Numbered from the stretch's first letter, positions 25,293 through 37,089 are shown. The stretch: 64,000 nucleotides of DNA from Lonicera japonica (GCA_021464415.1 CM038468.1:5890001-5954000), one strand, 5' to 3'. The notes: generated from the sequence alone by a model not told the origin. A program made the numbers and translations.

Positions 25293-26995
25293 TGACGCCG
25301 CTAAAATAGCGCGTTGCGATAGAGCCCAAGTGCAGGCACGTCAAGTTGTAATATAGTCTCGGAAGTCCGAGTGTCGAACCACAGGGATAAGTGAAAAGGA
25401 ATGGAATGGATTACGGATTTTACGGTTTTCAGATTTTGTAAGTTGGTTTGGTTATCGAACAACAGAAATGTAAATTGGTTTGAAAATTGCTAAGAAAGCA
25501 CTAAGGTAGGTGGAGGTTAGTTACGATTTAAGAGACGGTGATCGATAGCTCATACAAAGATTACAACACTAGGTTTCTCGAGATATGGGGAATGTTGGTG
25601 TTTCTCTCAATAGCAAAGGGTGCGACGCTAGGCGACTCATTCCCGGATTGAAGCTATATCACGAGAGAAACAAACAACATTCCACGAAAGACGAGGTTAT
25701 CATTCCTACCTCTTAGCTACGGGTGTGAAGCAAGGCAACCCATTCCCGATGAAGCCAATCCGAGATAAATATGACAAACTCATCGTAAAAAGATTTAACA
25801 TAAAGCAAGTGTATGAAATCTCATGATTTAAAGTATGAAAATTAGAAAGTGAATCCTATCAATGAAACGGAATGAAGTTTATGGGATAAATTCGTCAACT
25901 CGTCGTTTATCACTTAGGTTAGAAAATAAAGAGTCTAAGTATCACATATAGTGTAAGAAGCACTCAATATATCAATAAATGAATAAAAGATAAGTTAAAC
26001 AAATTTATAACCCGTCTATGGAGATTTAAGAACTATTCATAATTTCTACGAAGAGGAAAAAGCTCCATGGATGGGGGAAAGAGACAACAAGCTTTCTAGA
26101 ACCATATAAATATGTTGTATTTTCATTAATCAACAAGCACTAAGCATACAAGGCATGAAAAGTCTAATCGTACAATGAAAATACCTAGAAAGCTTGTAGA
26201 ATGAAGGATTTGGAAAGGAAAAGGATTCACAAATATTTATCAAACTTTAAACATGGATTGAGCCATTAATCACCGAAAATCATATCGCAATCAACCTCCG
26301 TAACCTTAGTAATAGACTACTCCATAATAAATGCAAGAACAAATATCATAGAAGAAGAAATCATTCTTACAATTAAAAACTTACAAGAGAAATGAAGAAG
26401 AAGACACTCCAAAAGCTCTCCCTTCTCTCTAGAACTTTTCTATGTAAAAACAAGATAATAATATCTCCCCCTTTTCTTGGACTAAAAACTAGCAAAAGAA
26501 GTACAAAAACTAATAAAAAAAACAAGGGAAAATATCTCTAGACAACAATCCCCCAAAAAAGGCTAAAAGTAGGGAGTTGGTGGATGTCTCCGCCAGACCC
26601 ATGATTGAAGCTGGTAGGAAGCATGATCGATCATGGGGGTACCATGATCGATCATGGCCAACCCATGATCGATCATGGGGCCCTCTGCCTGAAGATTATT
26701 TGCACCATGATCGATCATGGAATTCCATGATCGATCATGCTTCTGGAAATTCTCTAAATCAGCACTTTTGCGAGCTTTTCATTAGCGCTTGATCAGTTCC
26801 TCGAAGGCCATTGCATCCTATGCCTATAAACACACAGAAACACAACAGAAGCACACCTAGCGGGACAATATTAGATACAAAACTCGCTAAGACACTAATC
26901 TCAAGATAAGCGGATAATTAGGCAGAATTAATGCAATAAACGCGTCATGCGACTCCGGGAAAGAGCTTATGCATGACAATATTATGCGTTTATCA
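25293..26995 (-). mobile_element. Solo LTR with palindrome array, 1703 bp, TSD ATGTC
   Basis: Plus-strand ends are TGACGCC and GCGTTTATCA, with perfect TSDs ATGTC (25288-25292 and 26996-27000). The paralogous locus at about 30,960 lacks the insertion. Its landmarks align with the element at 59231-61154: a 'gtcgaaccacagggat' block near the left end, a 'gtgtgaagcaaggcaacccattccc' block, an 'agaagcactcaatatatca' block, then palindromes, then the gcgtttatca end. By the position of the conserved block, the sense strand is minus. No coding region; a short non-autonomous element is the alternative to a solo LTR. Confidence 0.82.
26622..26740. promoter_or_regulatory. Array of five CATGATCGATCATG palindromes
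   Basis: Perfect 14-bp palindromes at 26622, 26643, 26664, 26706 and 26726. The third extends to 18 bp (cccatgatcgatcatggg). The last two, joined by GAATTC-centred sequence, form one perfect 34-bp palindrome (26706-26739). Spacing is irregular (7, 7, 28 and 6 bp). The array ends 255 bp from the right terminus. Possible roles as a transcription-factor array or a DNA/RNA structural module are inference. Confidence 0.8.
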
Positions 26996-27000
26996 ATGTC

Positions 27001-28435
27001 TTTTTACCTGTTATATCATAAGGCGCATGTCTAACTATATTAATGTACAACAATTCCATGGATCATTTGTTGAGATGCATGGTTGGTATTGCTATTGGCA
27101 CTAGTAGTGGCATACTGGCTTGGCCCATTTTTTCGTTTCAAGTAAGAGATTGGTTACTATGTCAATTCAAAGAATTCAAAATAGAAAAATATAAGGGAAC
27201 TGAATAAGGAAAGATAATTCCTATATATATATATTTGTCTTAGTAATACAGGAATTGAAAAGAGAAAATATTTGGAAGTGATGGCCATGCCATTTCTGTA
27301 GTGGCCAAAGTGTTTGTGGTTGCAACGTTTTAGTAGTTTAGATTCTTGGAGTGTTGAGGATAGGCATTATTCAAAATCATGTTCTTTGAAAGGAATGCCT
27401 ATGGTGATTAATTTCAGTACACCATCAAGGGAGCATTTTTGTGAACAACATAATAATAGAACATGACACGATCGAAAATGAAATTATCAAGAAAATTTAT
27501 GTTGCGTTCTTGTTTAGCTTCTTCACAAAGTGTCATCATCTTGTGTTCAAGTCGGAATTCTGCCACAAAAATGGAGCTATATCGTGTCCATCGAATCTAA
27601 AGGAGCTAAAGGGTTACCCTTTTATTCTTGTATCATGGCGCGTCGATCTATTTGGGGCAAAAATCAAGTGTACTTGTCGTATTATATTTAAGTCGGTCGT
27701 CTTCAAATTTTAGAAAAAAATAGTATGAAGCCGTACCAGAGGGCACTGTGAAAAATAAAATGTCGACACTTAAAAATATTATATTGAATTTATATAAAAA
27801 AAAAATAGATACCTAGTGCCTTGCTTTATCATACTGGATAGAATCTTTGATATACTTATTGTTTTTAGAAGTTATTAATTCAACTTCAGGGTTTGGTTAT
27901 AAAGTATAACTATTCTATTCATGAATAAATACCAATTCAGAAACATTATAATTCCCATTCAAGAATTCAATTATAAATACAATATACTTTGATCGTGTCC
28001 TAAAATTACACTAATATAAATTCAAGAATTAACAGTGAACTATATTTTTAATTTGCCACATGAGGACTACATGCTAATCTTATTGTTTCTTCTTCACATA
28101 ATATAAATTACACTAAAGAATAACTGAAACAATCTAATTATGGATGCAAATTAAGGAGCCAAAGCATAACTCCTTAAATCCTCGTGCACTTTAAAATGGA
28201 GTGAAATGATTTAAAAGTTCTCAAGCTCTTTAAATCTTCAAGCACTTTAAAATTGAGTGGTTTGACTTAATAGGGGGCTAGAGAATATCAAAGAAATGTC
28301 AATAGTTGAGAACACAAATAAGCCCTCAGCAAAAGTTATTTATTTGAGGCTTGTTATTTAAAGAGTAATAATATTGCCTCCTTGAGTTCTTTTATTGAAG
28401 TCACAATACAAAAGAAAATGCTTTTAGGCATCTCT
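27001..28435. repeat. Duplicated intergenic segment, copy 1
   Basis: It matches about 30,965-33,970 in the same order (landmarks 'gttgagatgcatggttggt', 'ggaagtgatggcca', 'tagtgccttgctt', 'gaaacaatcta'), with extra insertions in the second copy. No gene of its own. The open stretch at 27441-27713 has no recognisable motif. Confidence 0.7.
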
Positions 28436-29468
28436 CTAGTTTGTCTTTCTCTCTTCCAGTATTTTGACACCAATGTACCTGCATATAAAGGCACACCAAA
28501 AACCATGTAATATTCATAAAAGTAATTAAGGGTTAAATACAAACATTGCCGGTCAATACTTGAACAACTTGATTTTAAACTAACAATCCAGATTACTCCA
28601 ACTCACACAAACTAGAAAACTTACCGGCCAAACATCGTAATGGTTGCTTGAGGATTGGTTCCCGGAGAGACAACAAACGTAGAGCCATCAACAACTCGTA
28701 GCGCATTAATCCCAATGACTTTCAAATGACTATCGACCACCTTTTGCGCTAAACATCCCCCATGGTAATGATAAAAGGTGCCCAACGTTTTAGGACAAAA
28801 TTCTCCCATCGCTTCATCATCAAACTGGTTTTGAGGCAAAGCTTGACCAACAAATTTAAAATATCTTTGGCCATGCTGATCCATAGACTTGTATTGTTCC
28901 ATTACTGGGGTCCTTAACATTTTACCAATAGCACGCAACGCATTAACACATTGAGAGAGAGATCTTGTATCATTGTAATAATTGAAACGAACAATTGGAG
29001 TAATGCTTGCATTTGTAGGTGAGGCTAGCCTAAGGAAACCAGTAGACAAGGGTCTCGATAACTTCTCCAAAATAGTTAGCACGGTAAGATTTAAAGGAGG
29101 ATATGGATCTGGAAAAAGTACAGGGCTCACGGGAGAGAAAAATGGGGCCACACCAGATACAGCCTTGATATAAAACCTCTTTGTTATACCTACTACTTGA
29201 GGACCAAAATCGTCTAATGGAAAGGGTGGTGTAATGGTAATTAGACTGCGTGGGTTATCATTCATAAATTGACCAATAAAGGGTTGGTCATAGATGATTG
29301 GTATGTTTAGAGACGAAAGGTAAGATCTCGGGCCGACTCCACTCATTAGCAAAAGCTGAGGACTGCCTAAAGTAATGGCGCTTAGAATTATTTCTCCTTT
29401 TTCACGTATTCTAGCAATATGAGAATTTCCATTTGTGTCACTGTAAATGACTCCTATAGCAGATAAAC
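28436..29468 (-). pseudogene. Mandelonitrile-lyase-like GMC oxidoreductase, copy 1, 3' exons only
   Basis: Proteins of this family bind FAD; members include (R)-mandelonitrile lyases, which release HCN from mandelonitrile, and HOTHEAD-like oxidoreductases. Two exons remain. 28625-29468 (844 bp) has an AG acceptor and GTAAG donor. 28436-28478 ends in KTN and a TAG stop. The exon keeps GMC signature 2 (LGSPQLLLMSGVG, with the leading Gly changed to Ile: SAITL), the active-site HYHGG and the SPGTNPQAT end. Its frame is open throughout, unlike copy 2. The FAD-binding exons 1 and 2 are absent because the tandem-duplication junction cuts intron 2 near 29,777, so no complete enzyme can be made. Confidence 0.88.
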
Positions 29469-29914
29469 CTAAATAGAAAAAGAAATTTAAATTAATTAGT
29501 TAGGCTCGGCATAAAACATATAGTCAAGTAAACATCTACCAAGGTGAAAAAGAAAATTGTGTTTACTTAATCACGTTGTATGTCACTAGTTAAGGATAAG
29601 CCTTACATCCCGGTTGTGTACAATAAGATATTGTCCGCTTGAACTCAAGGCTGCACAAATTTTATTTTCTTCAAATATTACTAAAAAGAACTAGTGTATG
29701 CATGTGTACATTTAGCATATCAATTCACCACACTCAGGTGAGGTGAGACGTTACACCCATAGTCTATATTTTATGAGGGGATGCATACATTTATTTATAA
29801 GTACATAAGATTATTCTAGACTTATTAAGTAATGATTGGGAATACAAACAGACATATTAGAACTACAAGTTCAAAACTTAATTATTTAATATCGTTCTAA
29901 AAAAGTGCATTAAC
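29469..29914. other. GMC intron 2 remnant and tandem-duplication junction
   Basis: 29469 to about 29,777 is nearly identical to 35067-35371 (intron 2 of copy 2). Homology then stops ('cccatagtctatattttatgag' against 'cccatagtctatagtttatcag'). From about 29,915 an F-box gene is readable, already without its N-terminus. The junction of the duplication must therefore lie between 29,777 and 29,915. Confidence 0.7.
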
Positions 29915-30755
29915 TTCCAACAATAATTGGTCCCATTGATGGCTTATTTTTACTATACATCAAAAATTGACTTGCTTTATGTAACCCTGCAACGATGGAG
30001 TTCAAATCACTACTTGTCCCTAATTTCCCCTAAAGTTTCCAATAAGTTCTTCACACTTATTTGGATTTGGCTTACTGTTTTGAAGAAGGGAATACTTTAT
30101 GCAAATTTGGATTTTAGATCATGAAAGGGAAGTAACATAGTATAACCTTGGTACCAATTCTTGGAGACATGTTGATATGGTGGGCAGCTTCATTTGCGTT
30201 TATCAAGGTGGGAGGGCATTACACCACTTCTAATGCGATGTATTTGAACGGATGTTATTAATGGTTGGCAATGTCTTATTCCCCCTGAAGAATGCAAGAA
30301 CAAGATCATTATGCTTGACATTGGTAACGAAGTGTTTAGGGAGATACAGATTATGATTTAGCTCTCGTTTTGAACAATGATGACTTTATTGCTCTATCAA
30401 TATATAGTTGATGGTACTATATATTCCCATTTGTGAAGATCCTGTTGATTATGATGAGACTATTAGTTTGAGGTTATTGAAGAATGAGGAAGACGAGGAG
30501 GGTTGTTGAACCAAACTTTTCACTCTTCAACTTGGACCACCCATTTTACAACAATTGCAAATTCCGCCATTTGGTTTGTGGAAGAACAATGAGATTTTAT
30601 TCGAAAAATCTTGTAATCAACCCATGATCTATGACATTAATACCCATGAAATTATCGACCTTGGAGTCTAAGGTGGTAATCTCAGCGACATTAATTCGTC
30701 TATGGTTTTCGATTACAAAGAAAGCCTAGCTAGTACGTTGTTGGTTTTTTTTAGG
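29915..30755 (+). pseudogene. F-box protein with F-box-associated domain, pseudogene, copy 2
   Basis: In several frames the region reads, in family order, GPIDGLFLLY, CNPATMEFKSLLVPNFP, FGFGL, YLNGCYYWLA, MLDIGNEVFREI, PPFGLWKNNEILFEKS, YDINTHEIIDLGV and VFDYKESL. These are the usual landmarks of the beta-propeller-like F-box-associated domain that binds targets of SCF ubiquitin ligases. The N-terminal F-box itself is missing, apparently cut by the duplication junction. At least three frame changes and several stops (for example TAA after IDLGV) prevent translation. No single open frame covers more than a small part of it. Confidence 0.8.
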
Positions 30756-31469
30756 TAGAAGGGAATAAATCACATGCTATATATGATTAAGGATTTGTTA
30801 AGCTTCCATACTAGTGCACATGTCAATTCTTTAATGGTGCTTATGTATTATTTATTTTGTCTAATAAGTTTAACTTTTCCTTAGAATGGTTCTTTTTCAA
30901 TGTATGGTCGCATACAAAAGCATATTAATTGTTCTTTCTTATCAACAATATAATATTTTTTCCTTATTATATAAAAAAGGGTGAATGCCTAACTATAATA
31001 TACAACAATTCCATGTATCATTTGTTGAGATGCATGGTTGGTACTGCTACTGGCACTTGTAGTGGCTTACTAGTTTGGCTCATGTTTTGGTAGAACTCAA
31101 TTCAAACAATTGATAATTGGAAAATATAAAAAAATTGAAAAAGGAAATCTAATTCACATATATATATATATATATTTTAGCTGAGTAACATAAGAATTGA
31201 AAAGACAAAATGTATGGAAGTGATGGCCAAGCCACTTCTATAGTCGCCAAGGTGTTTGTGGTTACAAGGCTTTGGTTGTTTAGAATCTTGGAGTGTTAAG
31301 GATAGGCATTATTCAAAATTTGTTCTTTGAAAAAGAATGCTTGTGATAATTTATAAATTTCAGTAAACCCCTCGGGGGACATTTTTTGGAATGACATAAT
31401 AATAAAACTTGAAATGATCAAAAATGAAATTGTTAAGAAAATTCGTGTCACGTTTGTGTTAAGATAAAA
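30756..31469. repeat. Duplicated intergenic segment, copy 2 (contains empty insertion site)
   Basis: It aligns with 25,094-25,292 plus 27,001-27,500, without the 1.7 kb solo LTR. The paralogous empty site is near 30,955-30,965 ('gttctttcttatcaacaatataat'). No gene. Confidence 0.75.
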
Positions 31470-32240
31470 CGGCACAATTGTGGCCCAAAGGTGTTTAAGT
31501 TAGGAAAAATATCTTTACTATATGCACAGATCAATAGGCCCCGTGCCCAGCCCATGTGCCGATGAGCACAATAATTTGTATCAGAGCTCGATGGTGAAAC
31601 CACGCACTTGTGGAGCAATACCGGTAATTAGACTCGGTGGAGTCAGGAAGAACTTGGTAGAGTAGTGTTGGGTCACTACAAAAATCGTCTCAATAGTTGG
31701 ACTCGATAGAGCATACAGTCAATTTAGACTCAAAGAAGCCAGGGATGGAGTCGCTATAGCCTACATACATTGAGTTACTCAAGAATTGTTCCGGTAGCTG
31801 GACTTGGTGGAGCCCATAGTTTTGTTAGACTCGGAGAAGCCTAGGGTGGAGTCTCTGTAGCCTACATATACGGGGTACTGTCAGGGTGGTTATGCAAATT
31901 TATCAAGTAAGGTTGAAATTAGAGTACCTCAAGATGTGAATTAACCAAAGTGGGCGGTGTTGTGTGGTGACCTACATGGATAGTCCAAATATTTTCAAGG
32001 TGGTTGTGCAAATTCCTCAAGCAAGGTGAAATTGCTATACCTCAAGATGTGCATTGATCAAAATGGATGATTGTGTGGATGGTATTGGGTGGTGATCAAC
32101 ATGGATAGTCCAAATATGGATCCAAGTTTGACTAAAGTATAGGTCTAGGTGGAGCCAGGGTGGATAGGCTTGATCTAAGGTAGAGATCGTTTAAAATGGT
32201 TGGCTCAAACCAATGATCCCACATGGAAATGTTGTCTATA
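31470..32240 (+). repeat. Inserted sequence with tandem repeats, possible copia leader
   Basis: It has no counterpart in duplication copy 1. 'ttgtatcagagctcgatgg' at 31577 resembles a copia primer-binding site (TGGTATCAGAGC with a changed base) followed by a gag leader. Downstream are two degenerate tandem arrays: a unit near 105 bp at about 31,690-31,880 (gactcggtggag-type, ending 'cctacatata'), then a unit near 113 bp at 31,881-32,112 ('ggtggttgtgcaaatt ... catggatagtccaaat'). No reading frame is recognisable. Confidence 0.4.
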
Positions 32241-33970
32241 TATATATATAGTGCCTTGCTTTCTCATACTGGATTTGGTATATTTGATCCCATTAATGGC
32301 TGGACATTGCTAGTGCTCATTGTTGATAGAAATTATTAGTTTAGCTTTAGGGTTTGGTTACAATTTTCCTAAAAAAGAATTAATAGTAAACTATACTTTT
32401 AATTTTGTAAAGTCTAAATATGTGCTAGCTTTATTCCTTGGACAAAAAAACTGTTTTCTTGTAAGTTGTTTAAGCCGTTCGAGATTACATTAAAAGAGTT
32501 ACAATTAGGCTAAATTACCGAAGCGGTACATTGAAGATTACATCAAGATAGATACGGTGAGCATTGGCATTTTAATTTGATTATTCCTAAGGTGGTTGTT
32601 TTCAAAAAAGCTAAATTCATAGTGTTTTTTAATCAATTTTGTAAGTTTGTAAAATTTTCAAAAAGTTTTGAAAAAGACCAATTCGGACCAGTATAGGTCT
32701 TCAAAGTTGGACTGGTCTGATATAGGTTTCCATCCATTTGGACCGATACATATTTGTGTTTCTAGATCGATCCAATGTACAATGGTGGACCTGTACACAT
32801 TTTGTTAAAGTGGGCTAGTTCGGTACTTAACCTGCGCTAAGAAATCTTTTATCATAAAATTTTCTTTTTAAACCAAGTTTCCTATTTAAAAAAGGATTTT
32901 AACTTATACTTTTAGCTATAAATAAAACCTTTTCCTAAAGGGAGTTAGTCTCTATACTTTTATATAAAAGACCCATAGGATAAGGGATTTTAAAACGCCT
33001 TTTCGCACATGTTTTAGAGATTTTTTAAAACCTTAGAGACATATTAAAACCTCAAAATATAAAATCCACCGTAGGGTTTTTAATTCATGCCAAAGTAAGC
33101 ATTATTTCTTTAAAGAACAAATCAAATCCCAAAGTGCATGTGATTCATAAAAGGAGTTGAAGAACGGTGTGATACAGTGGCGAGTGATTTATTTTGTACC
33201 TATTCGTGCAATTCGAATATGAGGACAATAAGCGCAGAAGGTGGAGACTTTTGTAGGCGGCTTGAGCAATTTTTTTTAAGTCTCTATGATTTGAGATTAA
33301 TCAAGTTAATAAAGTTTTGTGCATATAATGGATTGTTAGGAATTAGTCTTGCATTGCAGGGATACCTCATTATTTCTGGTGTTTACTTATCTGTTTAATT
33401 GCTTTATTAATTAGTGTAAAATAGGTTTTCCATAATTAAAATCCATAGACTTTTAGGATTTACTTTTTGATTCAATTAAAATTGGTTTATGATATTCCAA
33501 CCTTCAAATAACAAACCTATGGTTAATTAGTTTATTAGCTTCCGTACGCTTACGCTCTAGCTCTTTTCAAATTTGTCACATAACACTAAAGAATAGCTGA
33601 AACAATCTAACTAAGGATGCAATTAAGGAGCTCAAGCATAATTATTTAAATTCTCGTACAGTAAAAAATAGAGTGAAGTAATTTAAAAGATCTTGAGCTC
33701 TTTAAATGTTCAAGAAATTTAAAATTTAGTGGTTTGACTTTATAAGGGGCCAGAGAATATGAGAGAAGTGTCAATAGTTGCCCTTTCCTTTATATAAAAG
33801 ACATTACAAAGCAAATATTAGATACATTGAGAATACAAAGAAGCCCTCAACAAAGTTATTTATTTGAGGCCTATTATTTGAAGAGTAATATATTGCCTCC
33901 TTGAGTAACTTAAATGAGAAGTTCTTTTATTGAAGTCAAAATACAAAAGAAAATGCTTTTAGGCATCTCT
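32241..33970. repeat. Duplicated intergenic segment copy 2, with a further unassigned insertion
   Basis: 32,241-32,420 matches 27,810-28,060, and 33,575-33,970 matches 28,110-28,435. Between them, about 32,440-33,560 is extra sequence. Part of it (33,335-33,395) resembles 55,165-55,215 ('gaattagtc.tgc....aggaatacctc.tta.ttct.ggtgtt'), so it is probably a dispersed repeat of unknown class. No coding region recognised. Confidence 0.45.
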
Positions 33971-36900
33971 TTAGTTTGTCTTTCTCTCTTCCAGTATTTT
34001 GACACCAATGTACCTGCATATAAAGGAACACCAAAAACCATGTAATGTTCATAAAAGTAATTAAAGGTTAAATATAATTTCAAAAGATATAAAGTGATTG
34101 GATAGATAATGTTTGACGTCAACTCATTTAGACAAACATTATCGGTCAAAACTAGAACAACTTGATTTTAAACTAACAATCCATATATATTACTCCAACT
34201 CACACAAACTAGAAAACTTACCGGCCAAACATCATAATCGTTGCTTGAGGATTAGTTCCCGGAGAGACAACAAATGTTGAGAAATCAACAACTCGTAGCG
34301 CATTAATCCCAATGACTTTCAAATGACTATCGACCACCTTTTGCGCTAAACATCCCCCATGGTAATGATTGTAGGTACTCAACGTATTATGACAAAATTC
34401 TCTCATCGCTTCATCATCAAACAGGTTTTGAGGCAAAGCTTGACCAACAAATTGAAAATACCTTTGGCCATGCTGATCCATAAACTTGTATTGTTCCATT
34501 ACTGGGGTCCTTAACATTTTGCCAATAGCACGCACTGCATTAGCACATTGATGAGAGATCTCTTGTATCATTGTAATAATTGAAACGAACAATAGGACTA
34601 AGGCTTGCATTTGTAGGCGAGGCTAGCCTAAGAAACCCGGTAGACAATGGTCTCGATATTTTCTCATAAATACTTAGCACAGTGAGATTTAAAGGAGGAT
34701 ATGGATATGGAAAAAGTATAGGGCTCACGGGAGAGGAAAATGGGGCCGTACCAGATACAGGCTCGATATAAAAACTTTTTGTTATACCTGCTACTCGAGA
34801 ACCAATATCGTCTAATGCAAAAGGTGGTGTAATGGTAACTAGACTGCGTGGGTTATCGATCAAGAACTGACCGATAAAGGGTTGATCATAGACAATTGGT
34901 ATGTTAAGAGACGAAAGGTAAGATCTTGGGCCCACTCCACTCATTAGCAAAAGTTGAGGACTGCCTAAAGTACCGGCGCTTAAAATTATTTCTCCTTTTT
35001 CGCGTATTCTAGCAACATGACGATTACCGTTTGTGTCATGGTAAACGACTCCTATAGCAGATAAACCTGAATAGAAAAAAAAAATAATTAGTTAGGCTGA
35101 GCATAAAACATATAGTCAAGTAAACATCTACCAAGGTGAAAAAGAAAAATTGTGTTTGTTTAATCATGTTGTATGTCACTAGTTAAGGATAAGCCTCACA
35201 TCCCGGTCTAGTACAATAAGATATTGTCCGCTTGAACTCAGGGCTGCACGATTTTTCTTTTTCTTCACATATTATTAAGAAGAACTAGTGTATGCATGTG
35301 TACATTTTGCATATCAATTCACCTCACTCAGGTGATGTGAGACGTAACACCCATAGTCTATAGTTTATCAGCATCGACAACACCACACCGAGCACACACG
35401 CATGCACCTCTATCACCCACTATTACGATACCCATCCATATAATATTTTTTATAATAATATCCTTAATCAGTGATGTATATATACATCATGACTAAACAT
35501 TAAAGAATAGTTAGAATGATGACTTTAAGATGCACTAGAATATGTAAGGCCAAAAAACCAAAAAAAACAATGAACTTTACCCATTTTGTAAAAAAGTGTA
35601 AAGTTCATTGTACTTTTTGGTCTTTTACCCAATATGTAACAAATTAAATTGTGGAAGAAGATAAAGTAGGTTAGCTTAGCTGGGCGGCGTCCACAGGATT
35701 TTGGAGGGATACTAGGTTAATTTGGGTCTCACCAAAGGGGAATTTGAGGTGGGGTTTGTTTTGCTTGTAGTTAGAAGGACTTAGACCTCCTTTTAAAATA
35801 AAAAAAAAATTAATTGGAAGTAAGAGAAAATATTTTTTATGTACCTAATGATGTGTTAGATGCAAAAACAACCCTCTCAACAGTTGCATGAACAACCACC
35901 CTCAAGTTCTTCTTGTTGGCCTTATTGAGTAGCTCTACGGCCCCATGTCGCCTGCCGGTCCGATCAAATGTCGAACCAAGAATCTTTGTTCCTTGCAAAT
36001 GCTCAAGAGTCAACCCATTATAGGGACGAATACCGGATTGCAACAATGCGGTCTTCACAGACGTTTGCCAAGAATTTATTCGATCTGTTTGAGTAACAAT
36101 AGCCTCTTCAACCCACTCGTATGCACTCTTAACAATACTCATGTTCCATTCTATTCCCGATTCGTTATAAAAGTCTTCATCAGCTCTCGAATAGATACCA
36201 CCATTTATCATGCTAGTACCACCCAAAACTCGTCCCCTCACATTTGGTACGCCATCTTCTGATGTGAAGGTTTGTGCTGGTGAGTTTATATCATCCGTTG
36301 GCAAATTATTGGCCAGTGAATTTTCTTCAAGTAGGACATTAGGGTCGTTCAAAGCAACACCGCCTCGTTCAAGAAGTAAGACAGAGTATTTTGCAGATAG
36401 AGTGGTTGCTAAAGGGCAACCGGCTGTGCCACCTCCAACAACTATGTAGTCATATACTTCCTCCGCAGGGGACTCTGTAGCGTTGTACACAAATTGTAGG
36501 TAACTCGAATCTGCATTAATGTGCATGAAGATAAACATGTTACTCTTTTCGATTTGTAGTTATTACATAGATGAGAATTGAACACTTTCCCTTCTCTCCT
36601 AATCTCTGATGTCAACCAGTATAAGCACTATGCTATAAGGCAATTGATAGATAAACATATTATTAACCAAAGAAATCATAGCAATAAAGACTGGGTCCTT
36701 TCCCTTACCATCAAAAATAGATTACACCAGTCTATACAAAACTCATACTTCATTATACTTATTTTATACCTGTCTACCATTACAGATGTTCTTATCACTG
36801 AAACTATATATATATGATCAAAAGAGTTTTTTTTATTAAATCCCAACTTCGCTGTAAAATTTGCGAATTACCAAAAATAAATAAATTATGCTAGTAGTAT

Positions 36901-37079
36901 ATCTTTTGACGAGACATGCATGGTTATTTGCAAAAAGAAAGAAAGAAAGAAAAAGAGAAATTTAGTGGCTAGCCTTGATCAGGATCATTAGCTTGAACTT
37001 CTAAGAGGACTATTGGTTGAAGAACAGCAGAGAACATGAGTAAAAACGTAAGTGTAAATTGCATAGTTGGTATAACCAT
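33971..37079 (-). pseudogene. Mandelonitrile-lyase-like GMC oxidoreductase, copy 2, four exons with frameshift
   Basis: Exon 1 (36974-37079) encodes a hydrophobic signal peptide starting MVIPTMQFTLTFLLMFSAVL, so the product was secretory. Exon 2 (35845-36510) has the FAD motif VVGGGTAGC, ERGG and GMC signature 1 (GRVLGGTSMINGG). Exon 3 (34222-35066) has signature 2 (LGSPQLLLMSGVG) and active-site HYHGG. Exon 4 (33971-34013) ends YIGVKILEERKTN then stop. Exon phases agree across all junctions. Exon 3 is 845 bp against 844 in copy 1: one extra base near 34,550 gives a stop at 34,540 and would leave about 432 residues without HYHGG. Intron 1 starts with GC instead of GT. VVDFST replaces the VVDGST of copy 1. 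Without the frameshift it would be about 552 residues, normal for the family. Confidence 0.9.
35567..35611. repeat. Hairpin (foldback) in intron 2 of the GMC pseudogene
   Basis: Perfect 14-bp arms ACAATGAACTTTAC (35567-35580) and its complement (35598-35611) surround a 17-bp loop. The arms extend outward with mismatches into 'ggccaaaaaacc' and 'tttttggtctttta'. Copy 1 lacks it because its intron is truncated before this point. It resembles a small foldback MITE. Confidence 0.6.
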
Positions 37080-37089
37080 CTTTCCTCTA

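Noticed and set aside
26622..26740. CRISPR-like repeat array
   Set aside because: Plant nuclear DNA, palindromic units with very short irregular spacers and no cas genes.
26577..26792. Open frame with repeated HDRSW-type peptide
   Set aside because: The peptide repeat is a by-product of the CATGATCGATCATG palindromes in an LTR; no gene context.
35945..36449. Plus-strand open frames
   Set aside because: Antisense shadows of GMC exon 2, which has clear FAD motifs on the minus strand.
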